From Phycisphaerales bacterium (GTDB lineage Bacteria > Planctomycetota > Phycisphaerae > Phycisphaerales > UBA1924), in NCBI GenBank assembly GCA_020853975.1, contig JADYXW010000041.1:1-64000 (forward strand): DNA of 64,000 nucleotides, written 5' to 3'. The first letter of the stretch is position 1, and each line of letters begins with the position of its first letter. This document shows, piece after piece, positions 37,975 through 47,608 of this stretch. The position numbers and the translations under genes are program-made. The notes beneath the pieces are model-generated. The model saw nothing but the letters and a program-made list of their open reading frames with translations, was not told the DNA's origin and made no database searches.

Positions 37975-40334
37975 AGGGCGTGTCGAGCGATCCCGCTCGG
38001 GGCACGCCCGGCCGGGCGGCGTTCGGCGCCGCGGCACTCCTCGTCGGGTGCGTCTGGGTGCGAATGACGACGTCGCACGACTTCTTCCCCGCCTGGGGCG
38101 GCGACCCGCTGACCACCGAGTCCCCGATCCTGGGTCTCACACCCGCCGCGTCGCTCGCGCTGGACGCCATTACGACCCTCGCATCGATGCTGTTGCTCGC
38201 GGCGATGCGAGCGAGGGGGATCGTGCTGCCTTGGTGGGAGCACGCACTCGCGGCTGCGGGATGGATCGCCGTCACGCTCCACGCGTGGATGCTCGGCCCC
38301 GGGGGCGATATGCAGGGGCTGCTGCTCGGGGGGACCTGGTGCTCGGGCATCGCGGCGGCCCTGGCGGCGAGGTGCGCCGCGCGGGACGCCACGCTCCGCA
38401 ACCTCGTTTTCGCGGGGCTGCTTGCTGCGATCGGCCCGCTGTTCCTGCGGGGGCTTGCGCAGGTCTACATCGAGCATCCGATGCTGCTGGAGACGTATCG
38501 CGCCGATCGGGCGGCGATCCTCGGATCCCACGGCTGGACGGAAGATTCGCCCATGGCCCGCGCGTACGAACGCCGGCTGCTGCAGTCGGAGGCGACGGGC
38601 TGGTTCGGTATGGCGAACGTCTACGCGTCGGTCGCCGCGGCAACGCTCGCTGCGTTGTTCGCGCTGCTGGTCGCGGCGGCGCGGTCTCGGGCCACGCGGA
38701 GCGGGCTGCTCGCCGCGGCGCCCGGGCTCGGGGCGCTCATGGCGGCCGGCTCGCTGGCGTACGCGAAGTCCAAGGGCGGGGCGGGGGCGTTCGCGTTGGG
38801 CTTTCTCATGGTGGTGCTGGCGCACGTGGGCCCGCGCGTGCTGGGGTTGGCGCGGGGCCGCTGGGCCTCGATCGTGGGAATCGGCGCCCCGGTGCTGGTC
38901 CTGCTGATGGTGGTCGCGCGGGGCCTCGTGGGGATTCGGTTCGGTGAGCTCAGCCTGCTCTTCCGCTGGTTCTACATCGAGGGGGCGGTTCGGGTCTGGC
39001 TCGACCGGCCTCTGCTGGGGGTGGGCCCGACGGGGTTCAAGGCGGCGTACACGCTGCTGAAGCCCCCGATCGCTCCGGAGGACGTCAGCAGCCCACACTC
39101 GATCCTGTTCGACTACGCCGCGACGCTTGGTGTGGGTGGGATGGCCTGGGGGGCGCTCTTCCTCGCGTGGATGCGGACCGCAGGGAAGCAGCTCTTCGGA
39201 GAGCCGCCCCAGTCGAGCGGCCTCCCGCCGCTTCGCCTGCACGGAGGTGTGTTGATTCTGTCCATGGTGGGTGCCACGCTGGTGGGCTCTCTGCTGGAGC
39301 GTGCGGTCGCGACGCCCGAGATGGGCCTGGTCAGGATCGGCGGGCTCGTGCTGGCATCGCTCATCGGGGTCGGCGTGCTCACGGTGCTGGCGGATGACCG
39401 GATGCCCCGCGCGAGGCTAGCCCTGGCCGCGGCGGCCGTCACCGCCGGCTCGCACGCCCAGATCGAGCTCACGTCCATCTCGCCCGGGAGCGTGGCGTGG
39501 CTGCTGGCGATCGTGGCGTGCGGGGCGCCCACCTGGGACACCAAGGCTGTGCCCCGCGTGCCCTGGGCTTTGTGGTGGCTCGCACCGGCGTGCCTGCTGG
39601 CCGTGATCGCGGTCCGGCGGGGATGGCGATGGGAAGCCCCGCTCCGCCTCGCGTATGAGTCTGTCGCGCCTGTCGCCGACATGGACGCCCGACTGAGAGA
39701 CCTCGCGACCCGGCCCCGGGCGGATGATTCCCCCCGCCGGATCATCGCGGACCTTGGAGCGGCGCTCGGAGAGCCCGAGCTCGAGCGGCGTGCACTGACG
39801 GGCGAGGACGTCACGGCGGCGATGCTCCGGCTTCGACTCAGAGCGACGGGGCAAGCAACGTCGCACCTTGCCATCGCCCTGGACCGGGAGCCACGTGACT
39901 TCCAGACCTGGCAGGCGCTCACCCGGCTGTTGCTCGTCAGGCTCGGCGACCTGCGGCAGGCCGGTGCGGAGGGCGAGTCGCTCGACGAGGCTCTCGCCCG
40001 CGTGCGCAAAGCCCTCGACGAGTACCGCGGACCGGTGGACGCGGCATCCCAGGGCTGGCGCGCGACGATGCACCACTCGCTCTCCCAGATGTTGCCATCC
40101 GAGGACGACCTGCGACTGGCGGTCCGAGATTGGGAGGAAGCGGCGGCCCTGGCCCCGCACGGGGTACTCATCCCCATGTCACTCGCCAGGGCCAACGCTC
40201 TGCTCGGAGAGACCGTTCACGCCCGCGAGTGGGCCTCACGGGCACTCGAGAATCATGCCAAGATGGCTCTGGACCCCCTCCAGGGGCTCACGGAGGCCCA
40301 GGTAGTCGAAATGAGGGGCTTGGCAGGGCGCTAG
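37971..40334 (+). CDS. O-antigen ligase-like membrane protein with large soluble C-terminal region
   Basis: Many TM segments; WLDRPLLGVGPTGFKAAY and PHSILFDYAATLGVGGM typical of Wzy_C/O-antigen ligases; C-terminal helical repeat region. Confidence 0.8.
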   Translation: MKGVSSDPARGTPGRAAFGAAALLVGCVWVRMTTSHDFFPAWGGDPLTTESPILGLTPAASLALDAITTLASMLLLAAMRARGIVLPWWEHALAAAGWIAVTLHAWMLGPGGDMQGLLLGGTWCSGIAAALAARCAARDATLRNLVFAGLLAAIGPLFLRGLAQVYIEHPMLLETYRADRAAILGSHGWTEDSPMARAYERRLLQSEATGWFGMANVYASVAAATLAALFALLVAAARSRATRSGLLAAAPGLGALMAAGSLAYAKSKGGAGAFALGFLMVVLAHVGPRVLGLARGRWASIVGIGAPVLVLLMVVARGLVGIRFGELSLLFRWFYIEGAVRVWLDRPLLGVGPTGFKAAYTLLKPPIAPEDVSSPHSILFDYAATLGVGGMAWGALFLAWMRTAGKQLFGEPPQSSGLPPLRLHGGVLILSMVGATLVGSLLERAVATPEMGLVRIGGLVLASLIGVGVLTVLADDRMPRARLALAAAAVTAGSHAQIELTSISPGSVAWLLAIVACGAPTWDTKAVPRVPWALWWLAPACLLAVIAVRRGWRWEAPLRLAYESVAPVADMDARLRDLATRPRADDSPRRIIADLGAALGEPELERRALTGEDVTAAMLRLRLRATGQATSHLAIALDREPRDFQTWQALTRLLLVRLGDLRQAGAEGESLDEALARVRKALDEYRGPVDAASQGWRATMHHSLSQMLPSEDDLRLAVRDWEEAAALAPHGVLIPMSLARANALLGETVHAREWASRALENHAKMALDPLQGLTEAQVVEMRGLAGR

Positions 40335-40372
40335 GGGGCATGGGGAAAGGCAAGTGGCGACTGCTCCCGGGC

Positions 40373-40400
40373 TTGATTCGCGGCCCGCTGCTTCTACTAT
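40373..40400 (+). promoter_or_regulatory. candidate sigma70-type promoter for fusA leader
   Basis: TTGATT - 16 nt - TACTAT. Confidence 0.45.
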
Positions 40401-40412
40401 TGTCCTCCCCGT

Positions 40413-40505
40413 ATGAAGGGCAAACATCGCCTCGGGCCGAGCGGCCCGAATGCGGGGACGGAGCCCGGCCAGATGGACGAGGAAGAAGAAATCGAGCCGC
40501 ACTAG
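40413..40505 (+). CDS. candidate 30-aa leader peptide/small ORF upstream of fusA
   Basis: ATG...TAG encodes MKGKHRLGPSGPNAGTEPGQMDEEEEIEPH; starts about 12 nt after the predicted -10 box; no convincing SD. Confidence 0.3.
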   Translation: MKGKHRLGPSGPNAGTEPGQMDEEEEIEPH

Positions 40506-40512
40506 TTTCCTC

Positions 40513-40530
40513 GTCCACGTGCGCGTGGAC
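40513..40530 (+). promoter_or_regulatory. hairpin in fusA 5' leader
   Basis: GTCCACG-TGCG-CGTGGAC, perfect 7-bp stem with tetraloop, 7 nt after the small ORF stop. Confidence 0.5.
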
Positions 40531-40667
40531 CCGACCGTTCTCCCGCTTCACTCAAGCAGTTTTCCGCCCCAGAACCGTTCCGGGGCCGCGTTCTCCGAAC
40601 CAGCACCCGCCGAGGACGGCCCGACAACGCGTCGGCCGGGCGATCGGCAAACCCTGACGAGCGACCC

Positions 40668-42800
40668 ATGCCCACCGACCTCTCGAAAATTCGCAACATC
40701 GGCATCTGCGCCCACATCGACGCCGGCAAGACCACCGTGTCCGAGCGCATCCTGTACTACACCGGCAAGAACTACAAGATCGGCGAGGTGCACGAGGGCA
40801 CCGCGACGATGGACTTCCTGCAGGACGAGCAGGAGCGGGGCATTACGATCCAGTCCGCCGCGACGACCTGCCCGTGGACGCGGCACGGCGATGAGTACAA
40901 GATCAACCTGATCGACACACCCGGCCACGTGGACTTCACCATCGAGGTGGAGCGTTCGCTCCGCGTGCTCGACGGCGCCGTCGCGGTGTTCGACGGCAAG
41001 GAAGGCGTGGAGGCGCAGTCCGAGACCGTGTGGCGCCAGGCCGACCGCTACCGGGTGCCCCGCATCTGCTTCATCAACAAGATGGACAAGGTCGGCGCGT
41101 CCTTTGAGTTCTCCTTCGGCACGATCAAGAGCCGCCTGGGTGCCAACGGCATCCCGATCCAGTACCCGGTGGGCACGGGACATGCCTTCAGCGCCATCAT
41201 CGACCTCGTGAAGATGAGGGCGTTCTTCTTCGAGGGCGAGAAGGGCGAGACGATGGTCGAGAAGGCCATCCCCGACGCCGAGATCGAGACCGCCAAGCAG
41301 TGGCGTCACGACATGATCGAAAAGATCTCCGAGCTCGACGACGATCTCATGGGCATGTACCTCGAGGGCAAGGAGCCCAGCAACGAGCAGCTCGTCGCGA
41401 CCCTCCGCAGGGCGACCGTCGAGCGCCGCTGCTACCCCGTGATGTGCGGCGCAGCGCTGCGGAACATGGGCGTGCAGCTCCTGCTGGACGCTGTCATCGA
41501 CTACCTCCCCTCGCCGAACGAGAAGCCGGAGGTCGAGGGCACCGATCCCCGCGACAAGGAAGTGAAGATGACCCGCCCGCACGACAAGGAAGCCCCCTTC
41601 TCGGCGCTGGTGTTCAAGGTCGTCTCCGACACGCACGGCGATCTCACCTACGTGCGCGTCTACTCGGGCACGCTCACAAAGGGCACGCGCCTGCTCAACC
41701 CCGGCAACAACAAGAAGGAGAACGCCAGTCGCATCTTCGAGATGCACGCCCAGAATCGAATCCCGCTGGAAGAGGTCAGTGCGGGCAACATCGTCGCGGT
41801 GGTCGGCATCAAGGACTCGTACACGGGCGACACCCTGTGCGACCCGGACAAGCCGATCATCCTCGAGCGGATGCACTTCCCCGAGCCCGTGATCAGCATG
41901 TCGATCGAGCCCAAGGGCTCGGACGACAAGCGCCGCCTGTCCGACGCGCTCGCAACCATCCGGCGCGAGGACCCCTCGTTCCGATACTCATACGACGACG
42001 AGACCGGCCAGACCATCATCTCGGGCATGGGCGAGCTGCACCTGGACATCATCCGCACCAAGATCGTGCGCGACATGAAGATCAACGTCGAGGTCGGCAA
42101 GCCCAAGGTCTCCTACCGCGAGACGATCACCAAGAAGGCCGAGTACGTCCGCGGGCTGCACAAGAAGCAGTCGGGCGGCCGGGGCCAGTTCGGCGACGTC
42201 ATCATCCACCTCGAACCCTTCACCGCGGAGCAGGCCGCGGCCGAGGAGCTGGACTTCGAGGACAACATCGCGGTCGAGAACGCCATCGTGGGAGGCTCGA
42301 TCCCCAAGGAGTTCATCAAGCCCGCGATGGACGGCATCCGCCAGACCGCCAAGACCGGCGTCAAGTTCGGCTACCCCATGATCAACATCAAGGTCACGAT
42401 CGTCGACGGCTCGTCGCACGACGTTGACTCCTCACAGGTCGCCTTCGAGCTCGCTGGCCGTCTCGCGCTCATCGCGGCGGCTGACCAGGCCGGCCCCGTC
42501 CTCCTCGAGCCCATCATGAAGGTCGTCGTGACCGTGCCCGATGAGTACCTGGGCAACATCACGGGCGACATCTCCTCTCGTCGCGGCATGATCGTCAACA
42601 CCGACGACCGTGGCGTCGTGAAGATGGTCAACGCCGAGATCCCGCTCTCCGAGCTCTTCGGCTACACCACCGATATCCGCGGCATGTCCCAGGGCCGGGC
42701 CAGCGCGACCATGGAGTTCCTCGAGTACCGCCAGATGCCCAACAGCATGATGAAGGAAGTGCTGGAGGCTCAGGCGGGCGGCGGCAAAGACAAGAAGTAA
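40668..42800 (+). CDS. fusA: translation elongation factor G
   Basis: AHIDAGKTTVSERILYYTG, ERGITIQSAATTC, DTPGHVDFTIEVERSLRVLDGAV, NKMDKVGA, EF-G domains II-V; 710 aa. Confidence 0.95.
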   Translation: MPTDLSKIRNIGICAHIDAGKTTVSERILYYTGKNYKIGEVHEGTATMDFLQDEQERGITIQSAATTCPWTRHGDEYKINLIDTPGHVDFTIEVERSLRVLDGAVAVFDGKEGVEAQSETVWRQADRYRVPRICFINKMDKVGASFEFSFGTIKSRLGANGIPIQYPVGTGHAFSAIIDLVKMRAFFFEGEKGETMVEKAIPDAEIETAKQWRHDMIEKISELDDDLMGMYLEGKEPSNEQLVATLRRATVERRCYPVMCGAALRNMGVQLLLDAVIDYLPSPNEKPEVEGTDPRDKEVKMTRPHDKEAPFSALVFKVVSDTHGDLTYVRVYSGTLTKGTRLLNPGNNKKENASRIFEMHAQNRIPLEEVSAGNIVAVVGIKDSYTGDTLCDPDKPIILERMHFPEPVISMSIEPKGSDDKRRLSDALATIRREDPSFRYSYDDETGQTIISGMGELHLDIIRTKIVRDMKINVEVGKPKVSYRETITKKAEYVRGLHKKQSGGRGQFGDVIIHLEPFTAEQAAAEELDFEDNIAVENAIVGGSIPKEFIKPAMDGIRQTAKTGVKFGYPMINIKVTIVDGSSHDVDSSQVAFELAGRLALIAAADQAGPVLLEPIMKVVVTVPDEYLGNITGDISSRRGMIVNTDDRGVVKMVNAEIPLSELFGYTTDIRGMSQGRASATMEFLEYRQMPNSMMKEVLEAQAGGGKDKK

Positions 42801-42828
42801 GCACCTCAGGGAATGTCTCGCCACGCCA

Positions 42829-42855
42829 CGCCCCGGGCCTTCCCGGGGCGTTTTT
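42829..42855 (+). terminator. Rho-independent terminator after fusA
   Basis: CGCCCCGGG-CCTT-CCCGGGGCG followed by TTTTT. Confidence 0.92.
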
Positions 42856-42880
42856 CATGCGGCGCGAGCGGACAACTGGT

Positions 42881-43783
42881 CTACCGCGGGGCCTCCCAGG
42901 GTGTGCCGGGCTTGTAGCCCACCAGTGAGTACAACTCCTGACGGGTCTGCATCTGGGGCAGCAGGTCCTCCGCTGTCCCGGTCCGGTGCAGTTCTTCCAA
43001 CGCCCGGGCCACGGCGCCCATCGCAACACGGAGCATCGTCACCGGATAGATCACGATCGAGTAGCCCATGGACTCGAAGCGCTCTAGCGGGAGCATGGGC
43101 GTCTTACCAAACTCCGTCATGTTTGCGAGGAGGAAAGGGCCGCCCTCGGGCGCCGGGCCGGACAGGCCCCTCATGGCCCGCGCAAAGGTCTCGAACTCGG
43201 CCTCGGAGACGAGCCCCTCGGGGAAGATCATGTCGGCCCCGGCACGCACATACGCGGCGGCCCGGTCGATCGCCGCCTCCAGGCCATCGACGCCTCTGGC
43301 GTCGGTCCGCGCACAGATGACGAACGCCCCGCCGCTGCAGTCCCTGGAAGCCTTCGCGGCCCACTGCACCTTCTCGATCATGTGGTCGGTGGGGACCAGT
43401 TCCTTTCCGTCCAGATGCCCGCAGCGCTTTGGGAACCTTTGATCCTCGATATGCAGGCCAGCGGCCCCCGCCCGTGCGTAGTCCAGCACCGTCCGGCGGA
43501 CCATCTCCGCCTCGCCAAAGCCCGTGTCCGCGTCCGCGAGCACCGGCAAGCCGGACGCGTCCGCGACCTCGCGGATGCAGCGGCAGAAGTGCTCAAGGCC
43601 AAGCAGGCCCACGTCGGGAACGCCCGCGCTCACGCTGGTCGCGGCGCCGGAGACGTAGCACGCCTGGAATCCTGCGCGCGCGACCGCCATGGCGCAGAGT
43701 GCGTTGAACGCGCCCGGCGCCGCAACGCAGCCGAGGCTCATGGCGGCGCGCAACCTCGTGCCGGGATGTGTCGTGATCGTCAT
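42881..43783 (-). CDS. isocitrate lyase/PEP mutase superfamily; PrpB (methylisocitrate lyase)-like
   Basis: GAFNALCAMAVARAGFQACYVSGAATS, VLADADTGFGEA, LHIEDQRFPKRCGHLDGKEL (KRCGH), ARTDARGVDGLEAAIDRAAAYVRAGADMIFPE, NMTEFGKTP. Confidence 0.88.
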   Translation of the reverse strand: MTITTHPGTRLRAAMSLGCVAAPGAFNALCAMAVARAGFQACYVSGAATSVSAGVPDVGLLGLEHFCRCIREVADASGLPVLADADTGFGEAEMVRRTVLDYARAGAAGLHIEDQRFPKRCGHLDGKELVPTDHMIEKVQWAAKASRDCSGGAFVICARTDARGVDGLEAAIDRAAAYVRAGADMIFPEGLVSEAEFETFARAMRGLSGPAPEGGPFLLANMTEFGKTPMLPLERFESMGYSIVIYPVTMLRVAMGAVARALEELHRTGTAEDLLPQMQTRQELYSLVGYKPGTPWEAPR

Positions 43784-43812
43784 GGGCCCATCGTACGCGC
43801 CAGGTGCGGAAC

Positions 43813-44466
43813 CTACAGCCCTGCGGCGGCCAGCCACTCGGAGGGTCGCTGCTCGAGCGCGATTGCGATCGAGAGCAGGGACTCCAGGCTCGCGAGGTGC
43901 GCCCCTCGCTCGATCGAACTGAGCTGGCTCACGCTGACCTCCGACGCCTCCGACAGCTCCTTCAGCGTCCAGCCCCGCTGGGTGCGGGCGATGCGGATCT
44001 GTCGCCCCAGCTCGACCCTTAGCCGGTCCACGGGTCGCCTTCCGAGCCCGAGCTTCGCGACGGCCTGCGCGAGTGTCGCCCGCAGAACCTCGATCGAGAA
44101 AGGCTTGGCGATGTAGTCGAAGGCCTCCTGCTTGAAGGTCTGGCGCATGCCCTCCAGGGACGGGTATCCGGTGACGACCACCACCGCCAGCCTGGGCCAG
44201 CGCTGGCGGAGCTCGGCGAGCACTTCCTCACCGGAAGCCCTTCCCATCTTCACGTCCAGCAGAACGATGTCCGGCGGGTGGTCTCGGCAGGCCTCGAAGA
44301 GCTCCTGGGGGGTCGCCACGGCGCGAATCTCATGCCCCTCCGGCTCCAGGAGGGCGACGAGGAACTGCCTGAAGTCCTCGTCATCATCCAACGCGAGGAT
44401 GGAAAGTGGCGGGGTGCGCTCGTGCTGCTGGGCGTCGGCCGGAGAGATCGTCGCGGGAGGGTTCAT
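43813..44466 (-). CDS. response regulator: REC receiver + C-terminal XRE-type helix-turn-helix
   Basis: REC: ILALDDDEDFRQFLVALL, DIVLLDVKMG, VVVTGYPS, YIAKPF. HTH: LGRQIRIARTQRGWTLKELSEASEVSVSQLSSIERGAHLASLESLLSIAIALEQ. Confidence 0.9.
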   Translation of the reverse strand: MNPPATISPADAQQHERTPPLSILALDDDEDFRQFLVALLEPEGHEIRAVATPQELFEACRDHPPDIVLLDVKMGRASGEEVLAELRQRWPRLAVVVVTGYPSLEGMRQTFKQEAFDYIAKPFSIEVLRATLAQAVAKLGLGRRPVDRLRVELGRQIRIARTQRGWTLKELSEASEVSVSQLSSIERGAHLASLESLLSIAIALEQRPSEWLAAAGL

Positions 44467-44516
44467 GTCTGCTGGGCTCCTGGCTGCGCAGACTCTACCG
44501 CGCCCGCCCTGTCCGG

Positions 44517-46095
44517 CTAGCCCGCCTTGGGCAGCAGCACCTCGAAAACCGCGCCCGGGGCGTCGGTGCGGTTGCTTCCGAGGAGCAGGCCGGAGTGTTC
44601 CCGCACGATGCCTTCGGCGACCGCAAGCCCGAGCCCGGTGCCCCGCGAGTCCAGGCGTGTCGTCGCGAAAGGCTCAAAGAGCCGGGGGAGCACCGCCGCC
44701 GCAATCCCCGGGCCATTATCGCGCACGCTGATGCTCACCCAGTCCGTGCCCTCGCGGGGCACTATCCGGGCCTCGACGACGACGCAGGCCCCGGGAGACG
44801 CCGGGGGCGGCCCGAACGCGTCCACCGCGTTTCGGATCAGGTTCACGAATACCTGAACCATGCGTGCGGCGTCGCACTCCACGATGACCGCCTCGTCCAC
44901 CTCGTTGCTGACCGCGACGCGAGACGCCTCACGGTCAAGCGCCACAAGCGTCGCGGCCTCCTGCACCACGCCCCGGATGGCGGCGGGGCGGCTGGAGGGC
45001 GGGCGGACTCTCGCGTAGTCGAGCAGTCCCTCGGAAAGCCGCTCGAGCCTGCCGACCACGCGGAGCATGAGCGCCGCCTCCGAGGGGCTCGGGCTTGCTC
45101 CGGGCTGCGTACCAAGCCGCTCCACGAGCCCCTTGAGCACCGCCAGGGGCGTGTTGAGCTCGTGAGCGATACCGGCGGACATCATTCCCAGGCTGGCGAG
45201 ACGGTCCGCGTCCGCGAGATTGCGTTGGGTCGCTTCGAGCAGATGGTTCTTCCGCCTCAGGTCCGTCGCGACGGCTTCGAGCTGCCCCAGCGCATCGGCC
45301 AGCGCGGCCTCGTGCCGCCGGAGTTGCTCGACCGTCTGGTTCCGTGAGCGCATGATGTCGCCCAGCTCGTCGGAGGGAATGGCGTGCTCCGGGATGAGTT
45401 CCTCGCCGGCGCCGCCCGCGACGGCAAGGTCTGCGGCGTACATCTGCCGAATGGGTTCGTAGACGTTTTGGGGCAGCACAAACACCTCGAGGGCGACCAC
45501 CACCGCCGCGTACGCCGCCAGCAGTGCCGCGACCACGAACAGATAGAGCCTGGTGACCGCCGCCCGGACGGCCGGGAGTTGCAGGGTCAGCATTGCCATT
45601 CCCCGCCCGGGCACCCACATGATGGCCCCGCCTCCCCCGGCCTCAGACGCCGCCGGCACCGCGGAGCCGGGTCGGGCCGAGGCGTCGGACCACTCCTGAG
45701 GCCCGAGTCCCAGTTCTCGCTGGTCGCCCATTCGCAGGCCCGCGCCGGGGAGCGTGGGGAAGGTGTCGGCGCGGGCCAGTTCCGGCGCCAGCAGGTCGAG
45801 CATCGCCACAGCCTGAGAGGACTCTGCCCGCTTGACGATCTCGCCAAGGGCGGGGCGGAGCGCCACCAGCAGGATCGCAGCGAGCACAAGCGAGAACACC
45901 GTGTGCAGGACTACCAGCTTCTTGCGGATGCGCATCCGTGTCAGCAGACCGCGTCCGAGTGGCGCTCGGAGCAGCGCACGCAGCGGCCTCCGGTCAAAGA
46001 AGCCCGGTTCGGGCTCCGGCGATTCGCGGGACGGCGTGCGGCTCGTGGAGGGTGGCTCGGGCAAGTCGGGCTCCGTGAGGCTCCCTAGAATCACG
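44517..46095 (-). CDS. membrane sensor histidine kinase
   Basis: Two TM segments flanking a periplasmic region, GIAHELNTPLAVLKGLVERL (H box), NLIRNAVDAF, DNGPGIAAAVLPRLFEPFATTRLDSRGTGLGLAVAEGIV; start uncertain (46095 or 45935). Confidence 0.92.
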
Positions 46096-46096
46096 C

Positions 46097-47530
46097 GTGA
46101 AACCCAACAGAGCATTGTCAGCCGCCACCCCACGGAGGGCAAGGTCATCGCGTCCCTCCGATTCGGCCCGTGACCGGGTGGTGTGGGCGCTCTCTCGCCA
46201 GGCGGAGCGGTGGCCCGAACTCGACACCACGCCCGTCAACTCGGAGGGGCTCCCGCCCCGCGACGCGGCCTTTGCGCACGCGATCTACGACGCGGCCCTC
46301 CGCCGCTGGATAACTCTGGAATGGGTCCTGAACCGTCACCTCAGGCAGCCCCTTTCCGGGATGAAGCCGGGGGCGCGGGCGGTGCTGATAGGCGGGGCGG
46401 CCCAGATGCTCCTGCTCGACCGCGTCCCGGTTCACGCCGCGATCAACGAATCCGTCGAGTGGGCCAAGCGGCACCTCTCCGGCAGCCTCGCGGGCATGGT
46501 GAACGGCGTGCTGCGCAATGTGTGGCGCGACATCCTGACGCAGACCAGCGACGACCGCCTGCACTCCCCGACACGGAGGGCAGAGTGGACCGGGTCGAGG
46601 TTCGAGATTCCGCTCCCCGACGGCGGTTGCCGCGTGCTGCGGGAGCCCGTGCTCCCGGAAGACCCGCACGAGCGTCTGCGCGTCGTGACCAGTTGCCCTC
46701 AGGGTCTGTACGAGCACTGGCTGAGTTCGCACGGCGAAGCGACCGCGAGAGCGCAGGCGATCCACCTTCTGGCCACGCCCCCCACGGTCATCAACATCGC
46801 CCACCGCCGAGGAACGTTGCCGGAACAACTGGAGGCTCTGAGCGTCCCCCACAGCCAGCGGGGCAGCCGCGTGTGGACCGGGCCGCGCAGCGAGCTTTCT
46901 TCGCTGCTCGCCCGAAACTCCGACCTCTGGGTGCAGGACTCGTCCTCCGCGGCGTGCGTGCTCGGGCTGGCGGAGTTCGTTCAGGCTGCACGGGGCGGCA
47001 AGGTCGTTGACCTGTGCGCGGGCCAGGGCACCAAGACCCGCCAACTCGCCGCCATCTTTGGCGAGTCCTCGATCATCGCGTCCGACCCGGACGAGCCGAG
47101 ACTGCAGACGCTCAGGCATGTCGCGGCGGGGCTCGCGAACCTCCGCGTCGTAGAGGCGGCGCAGGTCTCTTCCGAGGGCGCCGGGGCCGCGCTCGTGCTC
47201 GCGGATGTGCCCTGCTCGAACAGCGGGGTGCTGGCACGCCGGGTCGAGGCCCGGTACCGCTGGAGCCTCTCGCAAATGGAACGCCTGGTCGCGATCCAGC
47301 GAGAGATCCTCGCGGCCGCCGCGTCGATGGTCGCGCCGGGGGGGCTGGTCGTCTACTCCACGTGCAGCATCGAGCGGGAGGAAAACCAGCAGCAGGCGGC
47401 GTGGGCCGCGGGGCTCGGCCTGGAACTGGTTCGAGAACGTGCGACGCTTCCCGAGGGCGTTCCCGGCGGGCCGGACACCTCCTACCGCGACGGGGCGTAC
47501 TGCGCCGTGCTGCGGCGCACGAGGCCCTGA
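46097..47530 (+). CDS. rsmB: 16S rRNA (cytosine-C5)-methyltransferase RsmB
   Basis: N-terminal NusB-like region (VHAAINESVEWAKRH), VDLCAGQGTKTRQLAA, LADVPCSNSGVLARR, YSTCSIEREEN. Confidence 0.9.
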   Translation: MKPNRALSAATPRRARSSRPSDSARDRVVWALSRQAERWPELDTTPVNSEGLPPRDAAFAHAIYDAALRRWITLEWVLNRHLRQPLSGMKPGARAVLIGGAAQMLLLDRVPVHAAINESVEWAKRHLSGSLAGMVNGVLRNVWRDILTQTSDDRLHSPTRRAEWTGSRFEIPLPDGGCRVLREPVLPEDPHERLRVVTSCPQGLYEHWLSSHGEATARAQAIHLLATPPTVINIAHRRGTLPEQLEALSVPHSQRGSRVWTGPRSELSSLLARNSDLWVQDSSSAACVLGLAEFVQAARGGKVVDLCAGQGTKTRQLAAIFGESSIIASDPDEPRLQTLRHVAAGLANLRVVEAAQVSSEGAGAALVLADVPCSNSGVLARRVEARYRWSLSQMERLVAIQREILAAAASMVAPGGLVVYSTCSIEREENQQQAAWAAGLGLELVRERATLPEGVPGGPDTSYRDGAYCAVLRRTRP

Positions 47531-47608
47531 CCTGTCTTTCCGGCCCATGGTGCCCGGAATCGGACCGGGGTACACTCAGGGCCCGCACGATCGCTGGAGC
47601 GTCGCCGC

